5,863 bases of DNA from Nitrospira defluvii (GTDB lineage: Bacteria; Nitrospirota; Nitrospiria; Nitrospirales; Nitrospiraceae): the NCBI GenBank assembly GCA_016199015.1, contig JACQHN010000161.1, positions 1-5,863 on the forward strand, in the 5' to 3' direction. The translations under genes were made by a program, and so were the position numbers. The notes below the pieces were generated by a model. It saw only the letters and a list, made by a program, of their open reading frames with translations. It made no database searches and had not been told where the DNA came from. Numbering within the stretch: the first letter of the stretch is position 1; every line of letters starts with the position of its first letter. Of this stretch, positions 1 through 5,607 are shown one piece after another.

Positions 1-20
1 ATCATTCCACAGGTGGCACT

Positions 21-890
21 ATGAAGGGGAGAATCGCGTGTTCGGCCGATCGCCTCAGTTTGTTGGAGGCGGCGATGATAAGCTCGGTTGTGGCGCCTAA
101 CGCCTTTCAACTCGGGAAGCAGTATCAGGCGGAACGCCGTGTGCAAATGGTGGATGCGTCGGATACGGAGTTGACCTCGTCGGTCATGGGCAACTCGGGG
201 TTGTATGAACAATCTATTCGGCTTAGCCAGGGGTATTTAGAGGCCAAGTGTTCCTGTACGTTATCCGAGCAACCCATTTGCCGGCATGGCGTGGCCGCGC
301 TCCTTGAATATCAGCGCTGGTCAAAGCCGCGAATCGTCCCCAAGCTGAGAGTCGGCGCTCCCCGCCTGGAAGCGGAAAAATCGATGGCCGCGGCCCCGAT
401 TCATTCCGGTGATGTGAAGTTGAGCGAATTGACGCAGTTTACGGAGTGGATGCAGCGAGTGGTCCACGCGATTCAAACCGACCAACCCGTTCCAGAGCAA
501 CCCAGCATGGGGTCAGGTGTGGTGTCTACATGGACACAGATGATCCGGCAGATGGACGAGCGGAGGCGGGAGGGCGAGGTAGCGCAGGTCGGACTCGATA
601 GAGACATTCGAAACCGAGATGCGATGGTCGCCCGTTTGACTCAAGATCTCGACTCCTCTGTGAAGGAATCGAAGTCTCTGCAGATGATTTGCAAAGATCT
701 CCAGCGGGAAGTGGATCACCATAAGGCGGCGGTGAACAAGACTGCCGATCTTTCGCGCCAGGTTGAGCAGTTCGACGTCGAGGTCAAGGCGATTGCTGGG
801 CTGCTGACTGAAAAGGGCCGCCGATTGGAAGGGTTAGCCGATACCTGTCGAGATGTGGCGTCGATGCTGAAATCTCTGGGCAAGGCCTGA
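21..890 (+). CDS. SWIM zinc-finger protein with C-terminal coiled coil
   Basis: The 289-residue product carries a SWIM-type zinc finger of the CxC...CxH form: Cys77, Cys79, Cys87 and His89, followed by a short helix (GVAALLEY). The preceding region (about 28-76, including FQLGKQYQ and alternating beta-like stretches) resembles the usual lead-in of bacterial SWIM proteins. Residues about 102-170 are a Pro/Ser-containing linker. Residues about 173-285 are highly charged and heptad-like, so probably a long coiled coil. SWIM domains bind zinc and are thought to mediate DNA or protein contacts, often in or beside SNF2-family helicases. No helicase lies downstream here, and upstream is outside the window. 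The start at 21 has an AGGTGG Shine-Dalgarno at 11-16. A second possible start at 75 (Met19) has a good GGAGG at 65-69, and both keep the zinc finger. No signal peptide is seen, so it is probably cytoplasmic. The family call is firm; the cellular role is unknown. Confidence 0.8.
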   Translation: MKGRIACSADRLSLLEAAMISSVVAPNAFQLGKQYQAERRVQMVDASDTELTSSVMGNSGLYEQSIRLSQGYLEAKCSCTLSEQPICRHGVAALLEYQRWSKPRIVPKLRVGAPRLEAEKSMAAAPIHSGDVKLSELTQFTEWMQRVVHAIQTDQPVPEQPSMGSGVVSTWTQMIRQMDERRREGEVAQVGLDRDIRNRDAMVARLTQDLDSSVKESKSLQMICKDLQREVDHHKAAVNKTADLSRQVEQFDVEVKAIAGLLTEKGRRLEGLADTCRDVASMLKSLGKA

Positions 891-898
891 AGGACTAC

Positions 899-918
899 GA
901 CGGCCAGAACAGGCCGTC
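899..918 (+). terminator. GC-rich hairpin after the SWIM gene (probable terminator)
   Basis: A perfect 7-bp inverted repeat, GACGGCC (899-905) and GGCCGTC (912-918), encloses the 6-nt loop AGAACA, starting 8 nt after the stop codon. The following bases (ATTCCAATC) are only weakly T-rich, so this is a non-ideal intrinsic terminator. It could instead be an RNA-stabilising 3' hairpin. Confidence 0.5.
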
Positions 919-962
919 ATTCCAATCACCCGGTCGCGCAGTCCCCTTCTGAATGCTCCCCC

Positions 963-992
963 TTGCGTCACCCATCCTTCCTTCAGTACAAT
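963..992 (+). promoter_or_regulatory. Sigma70-like promoter for the miniprotein gene
   Basis: A TTGCGT -35-like hexamer (963-968) is separated by 18 nt from a TACAAT -10 hexamer (987-992). This predicts a transcript start near 999 and a leader of about 36 nt before the ATG at 1035. It lies downstream of the SWIM-gene hairpin, so the small gene is probably its own transcription unit. It also overlaps the start of an upstream reading-frame extension (TTG at 963), which argues against that longer start. This comes from consensus matching by eye only. Confidence 0.5.
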
Positions 993-1022
993 GCGACCCT
1001 CTTTTTGAGATTCCTTGAATAC

Positions 1023-1030
1023 AGGGGGGA
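1023..1030 (+). promoter_or_regulatory. Ribosome binding site that fixes the miniprotein start
   Basis: The purine run AGGGGGGA ends 4 nt before the ATG at 1035. It is the only good Shine-Dalgarno in the region. It selects ATG 1035 over the TTG at 963 in the same frame, whose 24-codon extension lacks a binding site and overlaps the promoter. Confidence 0.65.
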
Positions 1031-1034
1031 AATC

Positions 1035-1211
1035 ATGAACAAGTTGATCGCGGGACTCGTGGGCGGGCTGGCTGCACTTCAAACGACCACTGCATTTGCC
1101 AATGTGAGTGAAGGTCCGCCGGATTATAGCGGGATCACGGGCCTGTATTATACCATTATCGCTGTTATCCTGGCGTTTGGGGTCTACGACACCTTCTTCA
1201 AGAAGAGTTAA
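1035..1211 (+). CDS. 58-residue secreted/membrane miniprotein, unknown function
   Basis: The protein starts with MNK and a hydrophobic stretch (residues 4-20) ending in a good signal-peptidase I site, AFA|N, after residue 22. A short acidic, Pro-containing segment (NVSEGPPDYSG, 23-33) follows. Next comes a second hydrophobic helix (about 35-52, with Tyr38-Tyr39), and the chain ends with Phe-Phe-Lys-Lys-Ser. If the signal is cleaved, the mature form is about 36 residues: a single-pass inner-membrane peptide with its N-terminus in the periplasm and its basic tail in the cytoplasm. If it is not cleaved, it is a two-helix hairpin. This shape is common in small accessory subunits of respiratory or transport complexes, but I do not recognise the family and assign no function. 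It appears monocistronic, with its own promoter and strong ribosome binding site, between a SWIM gene and a convergent esterase gene. That it is a gene is likely; its role is open. Confidence 0.75.
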   Translation: MNKLIAGLVGGLAALQTTTAFANVSEGPPDYSGITGLYYTIIAVILAFGVYDTFFKKS

Positions 1212-1254
1212 TCAAGCCATTCCGAAACGCATGGCGTGAAGCGGTACTTTGTCC

Positions 1255-2070
1255 CTATTGGGCAGAGGTGATATTTCGCGTCTTCTTCTTGGTTTGTGCA
1301 TGGTTGGTTTTCTTCTCATTCAGAACGGGAAGTAGCCTCTCAAGCACGTTGTCGACCACAATGCGATATCCTTCCCCAGTCGGATGAATGCCGTCTGATT
1401 GGTTGAGGGTCTTCTCTCCTGCTACTCCTTCAAGAAGAAACGGAATAAGTGGAAGCGCATGGGTCGAGGCGAGTTCCCGATACATCGCTTCGAAGTGGGT
1501 CGTATATTCTTCGCCATAGTTTGGCGGGAGCTTCATCCCGACTAAGAGTACCGGCACATGGGCTTCTTTGAACCGTCTGATGATGGCATCAAGGTGGGAA
1601 CGTGTTTCTGGAAGGCTCAAGCCCCGCAATCCATCGTTCCCTCCTAACTCAAGAATCACCATGTAAGGTTTCCCGGCGAGAACCCACGGCACGCGACGAA
1701 GTCCGCCCGCGGTGGTTTCCCCGCTGACCCCGGCATTGAGTATCTGAAAGGAATATCCCAAGGTGTCGAGTCGTTTCTGCAGCTGCATGGGGTAGGACTG
1801 CGCCGGAGGGATTCCAAGGCCGGCGGTCAAGCTATCGCCAAAGGCGACAATCCGAGGTCGATTGTCTGATGGGGAAGGCGTTGTGGTTGTGGTGGGGAGT
1901 GGTTCATGTAGGGACTGCTGCTCGGATAACGGTTGAGAAGCGGAAACGGCGGCAGGTTCTGAAGGAGAAGTGGATTGATCGCAACCGAGCGATCCGGTCA
2001 ACACGACCGCAGTGATACAGCATGTCATTAGACGGGCGGCAAGTTGGAACAGCTCCAAACAGGTCATCAT
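1255..2070 (-). CDS. tesA: TesA-like SGNH/GDSL lipoprotein esterase (arylesterase/lysophospholipase)
   Basis: This 271-residue protein has all the SGNH hydrolase blocks: GDSLT at 78-82 (nucleophile Ser80), Gly114/Gly117 in NAGVSGETT (oxyanion-hole region), GGND at 143-146 (Asn145), and DGIHP at 226-230 (Asp226 and His229 complete the triad). Family members hydrolyse acyl esters, thioesters and lysophospholipids in the periplasm. The N-terminus has Arg13, a hydrophobic run (14-29) and GSLGC. Cys30 therefore looks lipidated, although Ser at -3 is not the commonest lipobox residue. A roughly 40-residue Ser/Pro/Thr-rich linker (including five Thr at 60-64) leads to the catalytic core at about 73. 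E. coli TesA is shorter and lacks this tether. The C-terminal 20 residues are Lys/Arg-rich and lie beyond the usual fold. It is divergent from ybbA-ybbP, as in E. coli. The ATG at 2070 has no Shine-Dalgarno. Met15 (ATG 2026-2028) is an alternative start, also without one. Confidence 0.88.
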   Translation of the reverse strand: MMTCLELFQLAARLMTCCITAVVLTGSLGCDQSTSPSEPAAVSASQPLSEQQSLHEPLPTTTTTPSPSDNRPRIVAFGDSLTAGLGIPPAQSYPMQLQKRLDTLGYSFQILNAGVSGETTAGGLRRVPWVLAGKPYMVILELGGNDGLRGLSLPETRSHLDAIIRRFKEAHVPVLLVGMKLPPNYGEEYTTHFEAMYRELASTHALPLIPFLLEGVAGEKTLNQSDGIHPTGEGYRIVVDNVLERLLPVLNEKKTNHAQTKKKTRNITSAQ

Positions 2071-2084
2071 CTGTACAGTATAAT
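2056..2084 (+). promoter_or_regulatory. Candidate promoter for ybbA-ybbP with consensus -10
   Basis: A perfect TATAAT lies at 2079-2084. The hexamer 17 nt upstream (CAAACA, 2056-2061) matches the -35 consensus at only 3 of 6 positions and lies inside the tesA coding region. Predicted transcription starts near 2091, leaving a leader of about 38 nt before the ybbA ATG. The -10 overlaps the tesA -10 on the other strand, and an 8-bp palindrome, CTGTACAG (2071-2078), abuts it. Confidence 0.45.
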
Positions 2085-2085
2085 A
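2077..2085 (-). promoter_or_regulatory. Candidate -10 element for tesA (possible leaderless start)
   Basis: Read on the minus strand, TATACT occupies 2082-2077, with an overlapping TATTAT at 2085-2080. No convincing -35 is seen 16-18 nt further upstream. If TATACT is used, the expected start point about 7 nt downstream falls at or next to the A of the tesA ATG (2070). That would explain the missing Shine-Dalgarno. Confidence 0.4.
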
Positions 2086-2128
2086 GAAAAATCTATCGCG
2101 AGAGCACCACTATCGGACGCTACTGAAA

Positions 2129-2821
2129 ATGATCGCCATTCAACATGTCACGATGCAACTGGTGGCCGCCGGCCAGACGGTCACAATTCTTCATGACGTC
2201 TCGCTGAACATTCCAGAAAAGCAAATGGTCGCGATTGTGGGGCCCTCAGGCAGTGGAAAGTCGACGCTGCTTGGATTGATTGCGGGCCTGGATCGCCCTA
2301 CTTCGGGCACCATTTGGCTCAACGGGGTTGAAATCACGGGGTTACGAGAGCAGGCGATGGCGCGACTGCGTCTGGCCAACGTCGGGTATATTTTCCAGTC
2401 ATTTCATCTCATTCCCACGTTGACTGCTCTAGAGAATGTGGCGGTCCCGCTCGAGCTTGCGGGGGACCCTCAGGCCCGACAACGGGCCAACGAAGTGCTG
2501 CAAGCCGTAGGGCTTGGGCATCGGGTCTCACATTATCCAGTCCAACTCTCAGGGGGAGAGCAGCAGCGGGTGGCCGTCGCACGCGCCTTCGCCTGTCGCC
2601 CGCCGATTCTCTTGGCTGATGAGCCGACCGGCAATTTGGATTCGACTACCGGACAGCAGGTCATTGACCTGATTCTAGCGCTGCACCGAGACCTCGGGAC
2701 GACGCTGGTATTGGTCACCCACGATCATAACTTGGCCGCTTCCATGGAACGTGTGATCACTCTCCGGGATGGCCGGGTCGAGTCCGACCAACCCGCCTAT
2801 CTCCAGCCCAGGGATGCCTGA
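2129..2821 (+). CDS. ybbA: ABC transporter ATP-binding protein, YbbA/LolD (MacB-type) family
   Basis: The 230 residues form one complete nucleotide-binding domain. The Walker A motif GPSGSGKST is at 38-46, with the Q-loop at Gln90, the signature LSGGEQQ at 140-146, Walker B ILLADE at 160-165 (catalytic Glu165), the D-loop at about 170-171 and the H-loop at His198. FHLIPTLTALENV (92-104) is typical of the LolD/MacB/YbbA branch. It would act as a cytoplasmic dimer that powers the permease encoded 6 nt downstream. The partner and the divergent tesA favour YbbA over LolD, since LolD works with the roughly 400-residue LolC/LolE and not with an 889-residue double-FtsX protein. The E. coli counterpart is annotated as linked to lysophospholipase L1 (TesA) function. 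The ATG at 2129 starts directly at the first beta strand. Its Shine-Dalgarno is poor (upstream bases CTACTGAAA), so initiation may be weak or otherwise assisted. Confidence 0.9.
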   Translation: MIAIQHVTMQLVAAGQTVTILHDVSLNIPEKQMVAIVGPSGSGKSTLLGLIAGLDRPTSGTIWLNGVEITGLREQAMARLRLANVGYIFQSFHLIPTLTALENVAVPLELAGDPQARQRANEVLQAVGLGHRVSHYPVQLSGGEQQRVAVARAFACRPPILLADEPTGNLDSTTGQQVIDLILALHRDLGTTLVLVTHDHNLAASMERVITLRDGRVESDQPAYLQPRDA

Positions 2822-2827
2822 CCACCA

Positions 2828-5497
2828 ATGAGGATGCCCTTCTGGCTCACCATGGCCTGGCGAGAATTGCGATCGGCCTGGCGACACTTTCTCTATTTTC
2901 TTGCCTGTATCGCGCTGGGTGTCGGGGCGGTCGTCGGGGTGTCTCTCTTTTCTGCCAATGTCGAACAGGCGGTCTTAACAGAAGCACGAGGATTGCTTGG
3001 AGGAGATTTGGAAATCCGTCTCTCCAGACCGTTGGGGCCACAGGGTGTCACGGTGTTGCAGAGTCTCGACGAGCGAGGAGTGCGTGCAACCCGTGTGAGT
3101 GAACTGGTTGCGATGGCTTCGCGAGTTGACCGATCTCAGGGCGCGGCAGAACGGACTCAGCTCGTCGAGCTGAAGGCTGTCGAATCACAGTATCCGCTGT
3201 ACGGGGTTGTGAGAGTCGAGCCTGATCGGCCCTTGATGGAGCTCCTGCGCGCTGCCGCAAATATCTGTCGCGAGACCTGTCACGGGGCAGTCGTTCAGGA
3301 GTCTCTGTTGATCCGCCTCGGGCTGGTCGTGGGCGACGCGATTAAAATCGGGCAGACGTCATTCCGAATCACGGGAGTCATCCACACCGAACCGGACCGA
3401 ATGGCCAACATGTTCAGTTTGGGGCCGCGGGTGCTGATTTCTCAAGAGGGACTCGCAGCCGCCGATCTCGTCAAACCCGGGAGTCGCCTGCGCGAACGGC
3501 ACCTCCTGAAACTGCCGGGTTCCATCGCCCTGTCCCCGCTGCTTTACGAACTTCGGAGCCGTCTGGCCGGAGAGTCCGCACGAGTGTCTTCTTATCGAGA
3601 CGCTCAACCGCAGCTCAAACAGTTTCTCGATCAACTCGCCCGGTATTTAGGACTCGTCGGGTTGACGGCGCTCTTTGTCGGCGGGATTGGGGTGGCCCTG
3701 TCGATTCAAGCTTTTATCCGGGAGAAGTTTCAGTCAATCGCGATTCTGAAAACATTAGGTGCGGATACGAAGATCATTATTCAGTCGTATTTGGGGCAGG
3801 CCGTAGGCCTGGGGATTGTAGGCAGTAGCGTGGGCATTGGTATTGGTATCGCCTTGCAGGGGTTGCTGCCGCAGGCGGTGGCGACATTGCTGGCGACCGA
3901 CCTTTTGCAGCAGGTTGAATTTTCGTCTGTGCTCTCGCCGGCGGCGATGGCGCCACTTGCGAAGGGCCTGGGATTGGGCGTCCTGACCACTCTGTTGTTC
4001 AGCCTGTGGCCGTTGCTGACGATTCGAGAGATCAAGCCCGCGGCTATCTTCCGGCGCGAGGTCGAAGGGGAGAGTTGGACTGTCCTGCCAGGAGAGATCT
4101 CACTGTGGCGACGTGCAACCCGACTGCTGACAATCGATCCTGTTCGGGCTGTGACAGCAATGGGGATTGGGCTTGGGCTTGCAGGGCTTTCCATTTGGCA
4201 AGCTGGTTCACTGACCATCGGCAGCCTCTTCATTGGCGGCTTACTGGGTGCCGTCGTGGCCTTGGTGCTTGCGGCGAAGGCGCTGCTCATCGCAATGCGC
4301 TCTCTGCCAACGCCACGCGCCCTTTCTATGCGTCAGGCCCTCGGCAACATCCAGCGTCCCGGGGGACACACTCTTGGGGTGATGGTCTCGGTCGGTGTTG
4401 GGGTCATGGTGATTCTCGCCATCGCGTTGCTCGAGCATGCGTTGGTGCGCCAAGTGGGTGAGAACCGACCGACCGATTCACCGACCTTCTTTTTTATCGA
4501 TATTCAGCCTGACCAAGCGGAAGAATTTTTAGCGCTGGTTCACCAACGCACGGGTGATCTGACGACTCAGCTGACCCCACTCGTTCGCTCTCGATTACAC
4601 GCGATCAACGGCCGGACGGTACAAGTTGAGCCTGAGCAGGAAGACCAACCCGATCAGACGCGAGAGGAAAAGCGGAAGAATTGGTATGCGAGCCGTGAAT
4701 ATGTCCTGACCTTTCTCGATGCGTTACCCAAGGACAATACGATTGTGAAAGGCGTCTGGTGGAAGCCGGGGCAAGTGTTTGCGCGTCCACAGGTGTCCGT
4801 TGAAGAGGAGGCCGCAAAAGGCCTGGGCATCGATCTCGGGACCATTGTAGAACTCAATATTCAGGGAGTGGTCATTCAGGCGGAGGTGCGTAGCATCAGA
4901 AAAGTCGAGTGGGGGAATTTCTCGACCAATTTCTATATGATTTTTTCTCCGGGCTCGTTGGAGGGCGCGCCGATGACCTATGTGGCAACGGCGCATGTCT
5001 CTCCCCAGGGCGAGGTGGCGCTGCAGTCCGCGGTAGTTGCTGCGTTTCCTAATGTGACCGCCATCAACATCGGGGAGGTGCTCAGTAGTTTTTCGCGAGT
5101 TCTGGATCGTCTGTCCCTGGCTATTCGCGCAGTGGCCGTATTTTGCCTGTTGGCCGGGGCACTGGTCATGGCGGCTGCCCTAGCGGCGACTCGCTATCGT
5201 CGGCTCTATGAGGCGGTGATTCTCAAGGCGTTGGGCGCGACACGTGCGCTGATCGCCCGGTCGTTTGCAGCTGAATATGCGTTGCTGGGCTGCGTGGCGG
5301 GAGTGATCGGCATGGTCTTGGCCAGTGCCTTCTCATGGGCGATTCTGCGCTATATCTTAGAGCTGCCGTGGTCGCTGGAGCCGTCGTTGTTGGCTATGGG
5401 GCTGGTCTGCACGGTGCTCTTGACACTGCTGGTGGGATTCCTCAGTACCTACCGCATTCTCGGCCAGCCTCCATTGATCGTTCTCCGGCACGAATAA
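2828..5497 (+). CDS. ybbP: YbbP-type ABC permease with two FtsX domains
   Basis: This is an 889-residue inner-membrane protein; E. coli YbbP is somewhat shorter, at about 800. About ten membrane segments can be read: 21-41; 272-296, 320-346 and 373-400; two in 438-490; 515-538; then 762-790, 817-843 and 853-878. Two large periplasmic domains fill about 42-270 and 539-760. The two FtsX modules show internal duplication: AILKTLGADTK (about 302-312) and AVILKALGATRA (about 795-806) occupy equivalent cytoplasmic coupling positions, where YbbA should dock. The second periplasmic domain has a highly charged stretch (about 597-620) and then REYVLTF...GVWW, the kind of region I associate with YbbP proteins. 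MacB-type permeases transmit ATP-driven motion to the periplasm rather than form a classical channel, so a role in lifting lipid-like substrates from the membrane for TesA is the favoured inference. The gap to ybbA is 6 nt and no good Shine-Dalgarno is seen near ATG 2828, so translational coupling is likely. Confidence 0.88.
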   Translation: MRMPFWLTMAWRELRSAWRHFLYFLACIALGVGAVVGVSLFSANVEQAVLTEARGLLGGDLEIRLSRPLGPQGVTVLQSLDERGVRATRVSELVAMASRVDRSQGAAERTQLVELKAVESQYPLYGVVRVEPDRPLMELLRAAANICRETCHGAVVQESLLIRLGLVVGDAIKIGQTSFRITGVIHTEPDRMANMFSLGPRVLISQEGLAAADLVKPGSRLRERHLLKLPGSIALSPLLYELRSRLAGESARVSSYRDAQPQLKQFLDQLARYLGLVGLTALFVGGIGVALSIQAFIREKFQSIAILKTLGADTKIIIQSYLGQAVGLGIVGSSVGIGIGIALQGLLPQAVATLLATDLLQQVEFSSVLSPAAMAPLAKGLGLGVLTTLLFSLWPLLTIREIKPAAIFRREVEGESWTVLPGEISLWRRATRLLTIDPVRAVTAMGIGLGLAGLSIWQAGSLTIGSLFIGGLLGAVVALVLAAKALLIAMRSLPTPRALSMRQALGNIQRPGGHTLGVMVSVGVGVMVILAIALLEHALVRQVGENRPTDSPTFFFIDIQPDQAEEFLALVHQRTGDLTTQLTPLVRSRLHAINGRTVQVEPEQEDQPDQTREEKRKNWYASREYVLTFLDALPKDNTIVKGVWWKPGQVFARPQVSVEEEAAKGLGIDLGTIVELNIQGVVIQAEVRSIRKVEWGNFSTNFYMIFSPGSLEGAPMTYVATAHVSPQGEVALQSAVVAAFPNVTAINIGEVLSSFSRVLDRLSLAIRAVAVFCLLAGALVMAAALAATRYRRLYEAVILKALGATRALIARSFAAEYALLGCVAGVIGMVLASAFSWAILRYILELPWSLEPSLLAMGLVCTVLLTLLVGFLSTYRILGQPPLIVLRHE

Positions 5498-5502
5498 CGA
5501 CG

Positions 5503-5545
5503 AGGCCGATCTCTGGTGACATCGGCCTGCGTACAACAGGCCGAT
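5503..5545. terminator. Competing hairpins between convergent genes (probable bidirectional terminator)
   Basis: Three arms can pair two ways. AGGCCGAT (5503-5510) pairs with ATCGGCCT (5521-5528) over a 10-nt loop. Alternatively ATCGGCCTG (5521-5529) pairs with CAGGCCGAT (5537-5545) as a 9-bp stem over a 7-nt loop. They lie just after the ybbP stop and before the convergent aminopeptidase stop. Neither strand shows a proper T-tract, so termination could be Rho-assisted. An outer pairing of CGAGGCC (5501-5507) with GGCCTCG (5565-5571) is also possible. Confidence 0.5.
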
Positions 5546-5607
5546 TGCCGTAGGGAGTGCTCGGGGCCTCGATGGGAGTCGTGCGTGGTGGAGATGAGCC
5601 GGCTGGG

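Noticed and set aside
963..1034. N-terminal extension of the miniprotein starting at TTG 963 (82 residues)
   Set aside because: It lacks a Shine-Dalgarno, overlaps the promoter, and would put 24 polar or unrelated residues before an otherwise ideal signal peptide. ATG 1035 has a strong binding site.
834..1082. 82-codon minus-strand frame across the gap between the SWIM and miniprotein genes
   Set aside because: It overlaps two supported genes and a promoter, has no ribosome binding site I can see and shows no domain.
1212..1254. Terminator between the miniprotein and tesA genes
   Set aside because: Only weak stems are present (GCCAT/ATGGC 1216-1235, and ACGC/GCGT 1227-1237), with no T-tract. 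This is too little to call.
2071..2078. CTGTACAG as a LexA/SOS box
   Set aside because: The classical box is CTGT-N8-ACAG. Here the half-sites are fused without the spacer, and esterase/transport genes are not expected SOS targets.
3781..4290. 169-codon open frame on the minus strand inside ybbP
   Set aside because: It is the antisense of a clear membrane-protein gene. Composition is Ser/Pro/Thr/Arg-rich without domain signals, as expected of a GC-rich shadow frame.
4006..4461. 151-codon open frame on the plus strand inside ybbP
   Set aside because: It is an out-of-frame overlap rich in Arg, Cys, Trp and His with no recognisable motif, while the ybbP frame is continuous through it.
2129..5497. 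LolCDE or MacAB transporter
   Set aside because: The permease is one 889-residue double-FtsX protein, not paired LolC/LolE of about 400 residues. The ATPase is not fused as in MacB, no MacA-like adaptor is present, and the tesA neighbour points to YbbAP.
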